Origin: Natrinema pallidum DSM 3751
GTDB lineage: Archaea > Halobacteriota > Halobacteria > Halobacteriales > Natrialbaceae
NCBI RefSeq assembly: GCF_000337615.1
Contig: NZ_AOII01000089.1
Coordinates: 10,738 to 51,552, forward strand
Reading direction: 5' to 3'
Length of the DNA: 40,815 nt
A program made the translations under genes and the position numbers. Shown here piece after piece: positions 18,201-25,555 of this stretch. The notes below the pieces were generated by a model that did no database searches, was not told the origin of the DNA, and saw nothing but the letters and a program-made list of their open reading frames with translations. Within the stretch, counting starts at the first letter, position 1. Each line of letters starts with the position of its first letter.

Positions 18201-18732
18201 GGCCGAACGCATGCGGGAGATGATCAACGGCCTCCTCCAGTACTCCCGGGTGGAAACGAAGGGCGAGCCGCTGGAACCGGTCGCTCTCGATGCGGTTCTG
18301 GCGGACGTTCGCGAGGACCTCCAGTTCTGCATCGACGAACGGGACGCCGAGATCACGGCGGACCCCCTGCCCCGCGTCGCGGGCGATGCGAGCCAGCTTC
18401 GGCAAGTGCTCCAGAACCTGCTCTCGAACGCGATCGAGTACAGCGGTGACGAGCCGCCGCGGGTTCACGTCAGCGCCGAGCGGACCGGATGGAAGTGGGA
18501 GATTTCGGTCCGCGACGAGGGGATCGGGATCGACGCCGAGAATCAAGACCGGATCTTCCAGGTGTTCCAGCGCCTTCACAGCCACGAGGAACACGCGGGC
18601 ACGGGCATCGGGCTCGCGCTCTGTCACCGGATCATCGAGCGCCACGGCGGCGAAATGTGGGTCGACTCCACGCCCGGCGAGGGTTCGACGTTCTCGTTTA
18701 CCCTTCCGGCCGCCGAAACGGCGACGAACTGA
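15289..18732 (+). CDS. Multi-PAS/GAF cytoplasmic sensor histidine kinase
   Basis: 1147 residues with no transmembrane segment. Approximate domain order: PAS1 24-130, PAS2 148-268, GAF 278-418, PAS3 433-553, PAS4 571-674, PAS5 683-789, PAS6 801-911, HisKA 925-988 and HATPase 1025-1144. The phospho-acceptor is His933 in AASHDLQEPLRMV, the phytochrome-like form of HisKA. ATP-site boxes are intact: NLLSNAIEYS (N), DEGIGID (G1), FQVFQRLH (F) and GTGIGLAL (G2). The PAS domains suggest redox, light or small-molecule sensing, but the ligands are unknown. No response regulator lies next to it. ATG 15289 fits a TATA-like acttatcc at 15258-15265. It is sandwiched between two small membrane proteins. Confidence 0.93.
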   Translation: MTERAGPAVSAPWDDSDKSAAQQWYRTVVETVAGGVFQLDADGRIVGVDDTLLELTGYTRDALSGEHVTTLLGDSGSGALEAGSATGVTEREGTIRTADGTAIPCELRLGSVPGSDGRQGSIGVVTERGHGPRAASDAESTRPQPFESVTTVLEEADVGVFVLDEAFDVAWINQATERYFGLDAADVVGRDKATVIDDTIRDRVGDPDAFADVLESTYDGNGDAERFECRITPGDGREERWLEHRSKPITAGPYAGGRVELYYDVTEQHRRAAQLRQLHEAVREWLGTGTREAVAEQACQYLSEVLDLDLNGVFLSDAAGTGLEPVAWSEPEAAPFDEHPAFAAGAEIARRVFDSGEPVIDDVPVDSDDPAVPIRSAIGLPIGDHGVVVIGSETADAFDEGDRSLVKVAASSLEATVDRISHEQSLERERSQTETLLRTTPVAISVEDADGQTVLANRHAQAALGLADRRPLGETELLAEGAVVDADGDPVGPDRGPSARVRETGEPVFDEELMIEGPTGDPSWFSVTAVPVFGTDGDLERVVSAGEDITALKKHERRLERRKHELETELSEILGRVSDAFYALDDDWRFTHVNDRAGELLGYDPAALVGENIWETFPSGARSDLRERYRTAMETQQPVAWERYSNSLDIWMEIRAYPSETGLSVYFQDITDRKRRERHLEQYERIIETIEDGIYVLDEDDRFTMVNEAYVSLTGYDRDELLGSHASLVADEQVMSLARQIAAESDDSTIEASVETKSGIQVPVEATVTSIATADTGPERIGVVRDITERQERQQRLEASEQRYRTLAENFPNGIVALFDDELRYTAIGGQLLGEVGIDREAAIGKTIHERYSDELLAEVEPHFRAALDGDERTFEVTYQSRDLRATTLPVRTGDEVTAGMLVIQDITERTAYRRKLEESNERLEQFAYAASHDLQEPLRMVTSYLQLIEGRYADDLDADGREFIDYAVDGAERMREMINGLLQYSRVETKGEPLEPVALDAVLADVREDLQFCIDERDAEITADPLPRVAGDASQLRQVLQNLLSNAIEYSGDEPPRVHVSAERTGWKWEISVRDEGIGIDAENQDRIFQVFQRLHSHEEHAGTGIGLALCHRIIERHGGEMWVDSTPGEGSTFSFTLPAAETATN

Positions 18733-18832
18733 TCGCCGCCGACCGTCGGCGCGGCCGGCCAGCGGCCCCGTCAGTCCCCGATTCGGTCCCGGGTCCGAGC
18801 CCCGACTCGAGCGGCTCGCAGTCAGCCAACAG

Positions 18833-18841
18833 CTATATATT
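18833..18841 (+). promoter_or_regulatory. TATA box for the 18869 membrane-protein gene
   Basis: ctatatatt lies about 32 bases before GTG 18869. It shows that the downstream membrane-protein gene has its own promoter and is not only read through from the kinase gene. Confidence 0.6.
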
Positions 18842-18868
18842 CGCCCACCGATTCAACCCGGCAAAGCG

Positions 18869-19327
18869 GTGCACGACGTGATTCCGACAAAACACGGCTC
18901 GGAACGGTCCTCGTTGGCTGCCGCGCTCGGCTGTTTCGCCGTCGCCGGCGTCGCGACCGTCGCCGTCGACCACATCGCTCTCACCATCGGCGCGACGGGA
19001 CTCGCCGTCGGTGGCGTCGCGTGTCTCGCTCGCTACGCTCGCTCGGTCACGCGGAAACGCCTCGCTGCCACCGCGTTGGGGCTGTGGCTCTCGTTTCTGG
19101 GCGTCGCCGTGGCACACGCCGTTGGCCTCGAGCCCGTCGGCTCGAGCGTGCCGGGGCCTACGCGGGTGACGGTCGTGGGACTCACTGCGATCACGTGGGC
19201 GACGTTACTCGCCGCCGCCGGAGCGACGATCTTCCTCGGCTTCCGGGAGTACGGGGCCTCGACGCCGGCCGAGGAACTCGACGAACAGGTGTTCGATGGT
19301 GAGACGACCGATTACTCGACGCGATAA
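18869..19327 (+). CDS. Small four-helix membrane protein downstream of the sensor kinase
   Basis: About 152 residues with roughly four hydrophobic segments (ALGCFAVAGVATVAVDHI, LTIGATGLAVGGVACLA, ATALGLWLSFLGVAVAHAVGL, LTAITWATLLAAAGATIFLGF) and an acidic tail. It is not a recognised family but is similar in layout to the 14777 gene, which makes them candidate paralogues around the kinase. The start is GTG 18869; GTG 18878 is the alternative. The TATA box at 18833-18841 fits the first better. Its 3' end overlaps the convergent methyltransferase gene by 16 bases. Confidence 0.65.
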   Translation: MHDVIPTKHGSERSSLAAALGCFAVAGVATVAVDHIALTIGATGLAVGGVACLARYARSVTRKRLAATALGLWLSFLGVAVAHAVGLEPVGSSVPGPTRVTVVGLTAITWATLLAAAGATIFLGFREYGASTPAEELDEQVFDGETTDYSTR

Positions 19328-19980
19328 CTCACCGCGATGCCCTCGCCGAGCGGCACGACGATCGTCTCGAAGGCCGGATCGGCCCGCACCGTCTCGAGGT
19401 AGTCGATGATGCCCTGCGTGTGTTCGGTGGTGTCCGTCGGGGTACCGCCCTCGGCCCATTCGAGGAGGGCATCGAACTCGATGACGCCGGCCGTGATCGC
19501 GTTGTCGGCGACGACGACGCCGCCGACCGGCACGTCCGACCGAACGGCCTCGAACGCGTCGGCGTAGGTACTCTTCCGATGATCGATCAGCACGACGTCG
19601 AACGGGCCGTCGTAGCGGTCGATCGTCGCCATCGCGTCGCCGAGTTCGTACCGCGCGATGTCGTCGTAGCCGCCCGCGGTCATGTACTCGCGAGCCAGTT
19701 CGAGTTCGTCGTCGTCGACCTCCGTGAGGACGATTTCGCCGTCGTCGGGGAGCGCGTCGGCGAACCAGTAGGCCGAGTAGCCGTAGCCCGACCCGAATTC
19801 GAAGACTCGCTCGGCGTCGTTCAAGCGGGCGACGAAGCGAAGGAAGGCTCCGACCTCGGGGCCGACGTGGGGGAACCCCGCGGCGGCGGCGTACTCGTCC
19901 ATCTCGAGCAGCGTCTCGTCGGGGTCCGGGCCGACCGCGCGAACGAAGCGAGCGATCCCGTCTGGGAGAACGTCGGTCAT
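19312..19980 (-). CDS. SAM-dependent O-methyltransferase
   Basis: About 222 residues with a class I methyltransferase fold of the catechol/caffeoyl-CoA type. The SAM-binding motif I is VFEFGSGYGYSAYWFA. The acidic end of strand 2 is VLTEVDDDELELA. The metal and active-site region is FDVVLIDHRKSTYADAF, followed by VPVGGVVVADNAITAG. The D-H and D-N pairs match the usual metal ligands of this family. The substrate is unknown. ATG 19980 is chosen over 20004 because MTDVLPDGIARFV is a natural start and an AT-rich box lies near 20003-20010. The end overlaps the convergent membrane-protein gene. Confidence 0.85.
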   Translation of the reverse strand: MTDVLPDGIARFVRAVGPDPDETLLEMDEYAAAAGFPHVGPEVGAFLRFVARLNDAERVFEFGSGYGYSAYWFADALPDDGEIVLTEVDDDELELAREYMTAGGYDDIARYELGDAMATIDRYDGPFDVVLIDHRKSTYADAFEAVRSDVPVGGVVVADNAITAGVIEFDALLEWAEGGTPTDTTEHTQGIIDYLETVRADPAFETIVVPLGEGIAVSYRVE

Positions 19981-20123
19981 ACTCAAAGCTACGGTCGCCA
20001 GCACATAGGGTTCGGGGAGTCCGACGCGCCGGCAGTCCCGGTCGGCGGTTCGGTGACCGAGTGCCGCCGGGCCCGCTCAGTGACAGTACTATTTTCATAC
20101 TCGGAGCCGTCATATCGACCGAT

Positions 20124-20579
20124 ATGCCCACCGACCACCCCCTCGCCGAATCGATCGACAACCTGGTGTACGAACCGGTGCAGGTCACGGACCACGGCGT
20201 CGATCTGACGGTCAGCGCCGTCTACGAGGTGGCCGCCCCCGGCCGTCTCGACTTCGGCGGCGACGAACTCACGGACGCCGACCTCGAGCCCGTCCCGACG
20301 GCACTCGAGTCACCCCACGACGAGTTCGGCTGGTGGCACCTCGACGGCGGCCAGTACGTCATCCAACACAACGAGTTCCTGACCGACCTTTCGGAACCGG
20401 TCCACCTCCAGCCGCGCAACGAACTGCTGGCTCGCGGCGGCTCGCATCCCTCGATGCGGGTCCGAGACCACCTGCCGTTGATCCCGCTGTCGGTGACCGA
20501 CGGCGGACTCAAACTCAAGGAGAACGCGCGGGTATCGACGGTGGTACCGCTCGGAACCGCGTCCCGACAGGTCGAATAG
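20124..20579 (+). CDS. dCTP deaminase/dUTPase-like protein, divergent
   Basis: 151 residues. The opening VQVTDHGVDLTVSAVYEVAAPGRLDFGG and the later GGQYVIQHNEFLTDLSEPVHLQPRNELLARGG follow the dCTP deaminase/dUTPase fold. The canonical PRSSL(x)R motif is PRNELLARG here, and the DxGYxGxxxxE stretch that carries the catalytic Glu is not visible; the protein ends soon after LIPLSVTDGGLKLKENARVSTVV. It may be a non-catalytic or repurposed paralogue. ATG 20124 is chosen over 20061 because actattttcat (20087-20097) is a TATA-like element at the right distance. Confidence 0.7.
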   Translation: MPTDHPLAESIDNLVYEPVQVTDHGVDLTVSAVYEVAAPGRLDFGGDELTDADLEPVPTALESPHDEFGWWHLDGGQYVIQHNEFLTDLSEPVHLQPRNELLARGGSHPSMRVRDHLPLIPLSVTDGGLKLKENARVSTVVPLGTASRQVE

Positions 20580-20746
20580 GCCGGCCTCTCTCAGGTATCC
20601 GTCTCGGTCCGACTGGGTGGCGATGTGTTCGACGGCTACAACGGGTCGCTGAACACGACCCATCACGAGACTCACGAGCAGTAACACGACGACCGCGATC
20701 ACCCACGACACACGGGAGAACTGCGCCACCGACAGAACGCGGTCGA

Positions 20747-21547
20747 TTACCGGCCCTCGTACTCGGGCTCGCGGTCCTCGAAGAAGGCGTCGACGCCCTC
20801 CTCGTGGTCGGCGGTCTCGAAGACGATGCCCTGTGCCGTCGCCTCGTCGGTCAAGGCTTGCTCGAGGGATTTCTCCAGGCCCTCGCCGACGAGTCGGTTG
20901 GCGTGGCGAAGCGCGATCGGCGGACCGGAGACGATCGTGTCGACGAACTCGTCGACCCGGTCCTCGAGTTCGTCGCGTCCATAGACGTGGTTGACGAGGC
21001 CGAGTTCTTTCGCCCGATCGGCGTCGACGATGTCGCCGGTGAGGACGAGTTCCTTCGCGACGTTCTCGCCGACGACCCGGGGGAGCAGATAGGAGGTGCC
21101 CGCGTCGACGCTCAGGCCGACCTGCCGGAAGACGAAGCCGAAGACGGCGTCCTCACTGGCGAGTTGCATGTCACAGGCCAGCGCGAGGTTCGCGCCGGCA
21201 CCCACCGCGGGGCCGTCGATCAACGCGACCGTCGGCACCGGGAACTCGATCAGCGTCCGCATCAGATCGTTCGTCGACCGCTCGAGTGCGCGGACCCGCT
21301 CGTCGGCGGGGACATCGTTCTCGATACCCTCGACCATCGATTCGATATCGCCGCCGGCCGAGAACGCGCCGCCCGCCCCCTCGAGAACGACACAGCGGGC
21401 GTCGCTCTCTTCGATCTCCGCGAGCGCCGCCGAGATGCCGTCGCTGATAGCCGTCGAGAGCGCGTTGCGCCGCTCGGGCTGGTTGAGCGTGATCGTCGCA
21501 ACCCCCTCGGCATCGATCTCGAGGAGGACATCGTCACCGAGCGCCAT
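20747..21547 (-). CDS. Enoyl-CoA hydratase/isomerase (crotonase family, PaaG-like)
   Basis: A 266-residue crotonase. The CoA and oxyanion-hole motifs are NQPERRNALS, FSAGGDIESM and IDGPAVGAGANLALACD. Where most hydratases have catalytic Glu residues (FGxPE and GG), this one reads FVFRQVGLSVDAGTSYLLPRVVG, a pattern closer to PaaG-type isomerases, with an Asp in the loop. It may be an isomerase or degrade an aryl- or branched acyl-CoA rather than hydrate simple enoyl-CoA. The ATG overlaps the ligase stop by one base (TAATG), so it is the second gene of an operon with the acyl-CoA ligase. Confidence 0.85.
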   Translation of the reverse strand: MALGDDVLLEIDAEGVATITLNQPERRNALSTAISDGISAALAEIEESDARCVVLEGAGGAFSAGGDIESMVEGIENDVPADERVRALERSTNDLMRTLIEFPVPTVALIDGPAVGAGANLALACDMQLASEDAVFGFVFRQVGLSVDAGTSYLLPRVVGENVAKELVLTGDIVDADRAKELGLVNHVYGRDELEDRVDEFVDTIVSGPPIALRHANRLVGEGLEKSLEQALTDEATAQGIVFETADHEEGVDAFFEDREPEYEGR

Positions 21548-23127
21548 TATGCGTCCCCCGCCTGTTCGCGGAGTTTGAACTTCTGGACCTTCCCGGTCGT
21601 CGTTCGGGGGAGTTCGTCGACGAATTCGACCTCACGCGGGTGTTTGTATTCCGCGAGGTTGGTCAGGCAGTAGTCGGTGATCTCGTCCGCCGTGACATCG
21701 CCGTCCGGCGTCCGGACGATGAAGGCTTTGACGGTCTCCCCGCGGCGGTCGTCCGGAATCCCGGCGACGGCGGCGTCGGCGACGTCTTCGTGTTCGAAAA
21801 GCAACTCCTCGACTTCGCGCGGATAGACGTTGTAGCCGCCGGTGACGATCATGTGCTTCTCGCGGTCGACGACGTAGAAGAAGCCGTCCTCGTCGTGGTA
21901 GCCGATGTCGCCGGTGTGGAACCAGCGTCGCCCGTCCGCCTCGGTGAACGCCGCCTCGTTGGCGTCGGGCAGGCCGTAGTAGCCTTTCATCACGTTCGGC
22001 CCGGCAACGACGATTTCGCCGGTGATCTCGTGGAGGTCGGCTTCCTCCTCATCGATTGGACCTTCCTCGACCGGTGGGACCGTACCGAAGTCGTCGTCGA
22101 CGACTTTCGAGTCGACATCGGGAACGGTCTTCCCGATGCTACCGACCCGACGGCCCTCGATCGGGCTGTTGAAGTGCGTGATCGGACTGGTCTCCGTGAG
22201 CCCGTACCCCTCGTAGATCGTCGGCTCGTAGCGGTCCTCGAACTGACGCAGGACCTCGACCGGAATGCCCGAACCCCCGACGCCACAGAGCCGCACCGAC
22301 GACAGATCGAACGTCTCGGCGTTCGGTTGATTGATCACGTCGTTGTACATGGCCGGCACCCCGTGCATGATCGTCAGTTCCTCGTCCTCGATCAGCGATA
22401 CGGCCTCCTGTGCGTCCCATTCGGGCAGCGGGTAGTACGCGGCACCGTTGAACAGCGCCGTGTTCATCACGACGGTCATCCCGTAGATGTGGAACAGCGG
22501 GAGGACCCCCAGCTGTTTGTCGTCCGGTCGGATGCCGTCCGGAACGAGTTCCGACGCCGCGTTCGCGTTCGACGCGAGGTTGCCGTGCGTGAGCTGAACC
22601 CCCTTCGGTTGACCGGTCGTCCCCGACGTATACGGCTGGACCGCGTCCTCGTCGTCATCACGCTCGGCGATCTCCGGATCACCGGGCTCGAGGAACTCCT
22701 CGAGCGTGCTCGCACCCTCGGCTTCGCCGCCGACGCTTACGATGTGTTCGACGCTCGTCTCGTCCTGTACCGCCGTCACGAACGGGACGAGATCGGCCAG
22801 TGCGACGACGACCTTCGCCCCACTGTCGTCCAATAGGTGACCGATCTCGCGGGCCTTGTACTGGGGGTTCATCGGGACGACGACCCCACCGGCCCGAAGC
22901 GTCCCGTGGAACGCGATCAGGAAGGGCGGTACGTTCGGCAGATAGAGCGCGACGCGGTCGTCCTGGCCGAGCCCCCGTTCCTCGAGCGCGGTCGCGAAGG
23001 CCCCGGTTTGCCCCCAGAACTCCTCGTAACTCGTTTCGGCCCCCTGAAACCCGATCGCGGTGTTGTCGCCGTGTTCCGCGACGGCGTCCGCGACGTGAGT
23101 GACAAGATTTGTCATATCCCGTGCCAT
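21547..23127 (-). CDS. Acyl-CoA ligase (AMP-binding, ANL superfamily)
   Basis: A 526-residue enzyme that activates a carboxylic acid through an acyl-AMP to acyl-CoA. Motifs: PYTSGTTGQPKGVQLTH (P-loop-like A3), YEGYGLTETSP (A5), WFHTGDIGYHDEDGFFYVVDREKHMIVTGGYNVYPREVEELL (A7-A8), and TTGKVQKFKL with the catalytic Lys (A10). Length and layout fit medium- or long-chain fatty acyl-CoA ligases; the substrate is not readable. It is the first gene of an operon with the crotonase. The start may be 23127 or 23115 (MTNLVTHVADAV). The minus-strand TATA-like cttttttacg (23138-23147) fits the inner ATG slightly better. Confidence 0.92.
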   Translation of the reverse strand: MARDMTNLVTHVADAVAEHGDNTAIGFQGAETSYEEFWGQTGAFATALEERGLGQDDRVALYLPNVPPFLIAFHGTLRAGGVVVPMNPQYKAREIGHLLDDSGAKVVVALADLVPFVTAVQDETSVEHIVSVGGEAEGASTLEEFLEPGDPEIAERDDDEDAVQPYTSGTTGQPKGVQLTHGNLASNANAASELVPDGIRPDDKQLGVLPLFHIYGMTVVMNTALFNGAAYYPLPEWDAQEAVSLIEDEELTIMHGVPAMYNDVINQPNAETFDLSSVRLCGVGGSGIPVEVLRQFEDRYEPTIYEGYGLTETSPITHFNSPIEGRRVGSIGKTVPDVDSKVVDDDFGTVPPVEEGPIDEEEADLHEITGEIVVAGPNVMKGYYGLPDANEAAFTEADGRRWFHTGDIGYHDEDGFFYVVDREKHMIVTGGYNVYPREVEELLFEHEDVADAAVAGIPDDRRGETVKAFIVRTPDGDVTADEITDYCLTNLAEYKHPREVEFVDELPRTTTGKVQKFKLREQAGDA

Positions 23128-23266
23128 ACGTTTGCGCGTGTCGTAAAAAAGATTTACATCGTTCGGGATATCCGGCAGGATTGCTTTCCAGCGATAATCG
23201 GTCTGATAGCTTCTCGAAGGGAGCAGCGGGGCGACACCGTTCGCAGCGGGTCGGCTACGACTCGAG

Positions 23267-23276
23267 GGTATTTACG
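23267..23276 (+). promoter_or_regulatory. TATA box for uspA-like gene
   Basis: ggtatttacg lies about 31 bases before ATG 23303, giving a nearly leaderless transcript. Confidence 0.5.
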
Positions 23277-23302
23277 ACTGTGCCCCCTAATTCCGCCGTA
23301 GC

Positions 23303-23923
23303 ATGTATCAGGACATCCTCGTTCCGACGGACGGGAGCGACGGCACTCGCCGATCGATCACGCACGGGTTGACGATCGCGGATCGCTTCGGCGCGACGGT
23401 CCATGCGCTGTCGATCGTACCGCAGGGGCCGCTCGGCACGCTGCAGACCGACGGCGCGATTGCGGCCGCCGAGCGGGCGGTCGACCGCGTCGAGGCCGAA
23501 GCGACGCGGGAGGGGGTCGACGCCGTGACGGCCGTCGAACGGGGCGTCCCCCACGAAGAGATTCTCGAGTACACCGACGAACACGACGTCGACATGATCG
23601 TCATGGGGACCCAGGGCCGAACCGGCCTCGATCGGGTCCTGGTCGGGAGCGTCACCGAACGAGTCGTCCGGATGGCGGACGTACCGGTCGTAACCGTTCG
23701 CTTGAGCGACGAAATCCGGATCGAAGACGCGGACGAGGCAGCACGGATCGCTCGAACGACGGCCGAACAGGAGGGGTACGACGGCGTGAGCGTTCGCGAG
23801 ACGCCACACCGGACCAGTGCCTCCTGGATCGTCCCGCTCGAGACCGATTCGGGAGCACTCCACGTTCATGTCGACGCCCTGACGAGCGAGGCCCGCGTTG
23901 CGAAGGGACCGGAAACCGAATAG
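23303..23923 (+). CDS. Universal stress protein UspA family
   Basis: 206 residues. The Usp domain covers about 1-140: MYQDILVPTDGSDGTRRSI at the N terminus and the ATP-binding pattern GTQGRTGLDRVLVGSVTERV (G-2x-G-9x-G-S/T type) at about 100-119. This suggests an ATP-binding Usp. The extra C-terminal 65 residues (EDADEAARIARTTAEQEGYDG and TSASWIVPLETDSGALHVHVD) form a small alpha/beta extension seen in some haloarchaeal Usp proteins. Its role is unknown. Usp proteins help cells survive stress. It is a stand-alone gene divergent from the acyl-CoA ligase. Confidence 0.92.
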   Translation: MYQDILVPTDGSDGTRRSITHGLTIADRFGATVHALSIVPQGPLGTLQTDGAIAAAERAVDRVEAEATREGVDAVTAVERGVPHEEILEYTDEHDVDMIVMGTQGRTGLDRVLVGSVTERVVRMADVPVVTVRLSDEIRIEDADEAARIARTTAEQEGYDGVSVRETPHRTSASWIVPLETDSGALHVHVDALTSEARVAKGPETE

Positions 23924-24294
23924 GGTCCGTCGGCGCTCGAGTGATCGCCCAAACGACTCGTCGCCGTGTCGTGGCTTCGATATCGATCGACACACCCCGG
24001 TTCGGAGGCGTCGAGTCCCGACGGTCCGTCGCGTCGTCGGTCGCGGAGAGCACGCCGTCCATTGCCCGGAAAACGGTCGCCCACGGGGGCGGTAGGTGGT
24101 GGTTTCGAGGGACCCCGCGGACAGTTATACGGGAGCGGTGCACGATGATAAAACTGCCCACATCGAGACCGCCAACACCCATCGACGGCCGATATCGACT
24201 CCTCCGTTCTGCTTCGCCGACAGTGACGATCGGGCGTGTCTCGACGGTCACCACGTCCGGGACTCAGTCCGGAATGACAGGCGCGCTACAAACA
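23924..24294. other. Intergenic stretch, nothing recognised
   Basis: No convincing gene. Open frames on both strands are Arg/Ser-rich. The stretch ends at the promoter of the small membrane protein. Confidence 0.35.
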
Positions 24295-24304
24295 GTTTTT
24301 AGTG
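24295..24304 (+). promoter_or_regulatory. TATA box for the 24326 small gene
   Basis: gtttttagtg lies about 27 bases before ATG 24326, the spacing of a leaderless haloarchaeal promoter. It supports the tiny gene being real. Confidence 0.55.
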
Positions 24305-24325
24305 AAAGTCAGTCCATGATATCTT

Positions 24326-24496
24326 ATGGCAAGCAAGGAGGGTGAGCGATTGATCGTCAGCGGGAATGGGATGGGATCGGGACGACTCACGCGCGTTTTC
24401 CACTCGTCCGGTTCGCCCGAGTCGGTAGTGCTCGTGGCGCTCGCGCTGCTGCTGTTCGCCGTCGTCGTCGCGGGGAACCTGCTCGGATTCTGGTAA
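24326..24496 (+). CDS. Single-pass small membrane protein (56 aa)
   Basis: ATG 24326 to TAA 24496 encodes 56 residues. The hydrophilic N-terminal half is MASKEGERLIVSGNGMGSG and the rest is one transmembrane helix, VVLVALALLLFAVVVAGNLLGFW. No family is recognised. The TATA-like element at the proper distance, third-position GC and the clean helix support a genuine gene. The function is unknown. Confidence 0.6.
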   Translation: MASKEGERLIVSGNGMGSGRLTRVFHSSGSPESVVLVALALLLFAVVVAGNLLGFW

Positions 24497-24686
24497 GGGC
24501 CTCGGTCGAGCCACGTTCGCATTCCGGGCCCGCCCGCCTCGAGTCCGTTGTACTGTCACCGTCTCACGCTCGGCGAATCGTCGGCGGACCGCTGTCGAAA
24601 TACCGCTCGGGCGAACGCCTAAATGAGGGTCTTTGGGCCAATATTTTATCTGTATAAGCTCCGATAGCAGTGCATGGGGTGTTCGA

Positions 24687-24812
24687 ATGACTGACGACGA
24701 TGGGGGCGGGAGACAGTATCCGAGCGGCCACTGTCAGCAGTGTGGCGAACCGCTCCGGCTCAGTCCGTGTCTCAACTGTGGCTGGACGAAACGGGCGCAC
24801 GATGGTCGGTAG
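24687..24812 (+). CDS. Zinc-ribbon microprotein (41 aa)
   Basis: ATG 24687 to TAG 24812 encodes 41 residues with CQQCGEP (16-22) and CLNCGW (28-33), two close CxxC knuckles, an acidic N terminus and a basic tail (TKRAHDGR). It is a one-domain CPxCG-type zinc finger of the kind common in haloarchaea. An AT-rich tattttatctg element (24642-24652) lies upstream, leaving a leader of about 10 bases. The function is unknown, but protein-protein contacts or regulation are plausible. Confidence 0.65.
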   Translation: MTDDDGGGRQYPSGHCQQCGEPLRLSPCLNCGWTKRAHDGR

Positions 24813-25246
24813 CCGTAGCCGGTCGTTCGGCCTCGGTGCTGATCGTGCGAGCGATCGGCGTCCGGGAATCGGTCCGGTCGGACGACGAATTCGATACCGA
24901 TGAACTCGAGCGGATGGGGTCCCCTTTTCGAACGCATCCGCGCGATCTCTTCGACCGGCTTAAGCGCAGGGCTTCGTCGCCACGCCTCGAGATCGCGCGT
25001 GGCCCCCAGGGGGCTTGTCTCGTGACACGCCGGCGGGAACCACCTGTCAGCGACCGGCTTTGGCTCGGACGTCACCCGCGACAGCCGTGTCCTCGGCCGT
25101 CCCGGACTCGGTCGTGTGCGTATTGCCGATCGCTTTCGGCGGCAACCGCTACGGAGTGCCTTTTATTCCGCCGGGGGCGGGACGAACGTCCCACCGTCGG
25201 ATACGTCCCGGAGTCATGTAGCTGTTTCGAACAGTCCGTTCCGGAG
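24813..25246. other. Intergenic stretch, nothing recognised
   Basis: There is no supported gene. It has small inverted repeats (GGGAC-GAAC-GTCCC near 25182; CTGTT-TCG-AACAG at 25222-25234). Open frames overlap the zinc-ribbon gene and lack motifs. Confidence 0.35.
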
Positions 25247-25332
25247 CTATAGTGGCCACTGCAAGTCACTGCATACCTGATCGAACGAGTGCTGTACGAT
25301 CAGTGTGTCACTAGTTGCAGTTGTTCCTATAG
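25247..25332. repeat. Palindromic repeat, copy B
   Basis: An 86-base imperfect palindrome bounded at both ends by CTATAG. The left arm is tggccactgcaagtcactgc then atacctgatcga. On the other strand the right arm reads gaacaactgcaactagtgac then acactgatcgta. It is the most complete copy of the family seen at 11657 and 26474. Unlike those, it does not touch a recognised gene; it lies between the zinc-ribbon gene and the 25556 lipoprotein gene. Confidence 0.7.
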
Positions 25333-25555
25333 ATCGGACGCAGTTCGTTACCTCGGCAGTAGCCATCCGATGCGATTGTCTTTCGATATGTGGGCAGAGA
25401 ATATCTGGACGGAACTCCCACGATCGGAGTGGACGCCGGAACACGAGGCCTATGCGGAATGAGGGCGCACGCAGCGAGCCGATACCCGACCGCCGCCCGA
25501 CGCGTCGATGGACTCGAGATGACGGTCGAGTGGGCGACCGGGACAGCAGACGAGC
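25333..25555. other. Intergenic stretch with a possible coding remnant
   Basis: A short frame from ATG 25370 to TGA 25462 encodes 30 residues ending ELPRSEWTPEHEAYAE. It reads like a real protein tail, but no promoter or family is visible. It may be the decayed end of a gene disrupted near the repeat at 25247. The rest is featureless. Confidence 0.3.

Noticed and set aside
20310..20729. Possible membrane microprotein on the minus strand, starting GTG 20729, with a helix VSWVIAVVVLLLVSLVMG
   Set aside because: It runs into the antisense of the dCTP-deaminase-like gene, the rest is Arg-rich shadow sequence, and there is no promoter. It lies 17 bases after the crotonase stop, so a truncated operon gene remains possible, but support is too weak.
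24740..25252. 170-codon frame after the small membrane protein
   Set aside because: It overlaps the zinc-ribbon gene in another frame, has poor codon use and no motif.
25370..25462. 30-codon frame ending WTPEHEAYAE
   Set aside because: It reads like protein but is very short, has no promoter and matches no family I know. Treated as a possible remnant within the intergenic entry.
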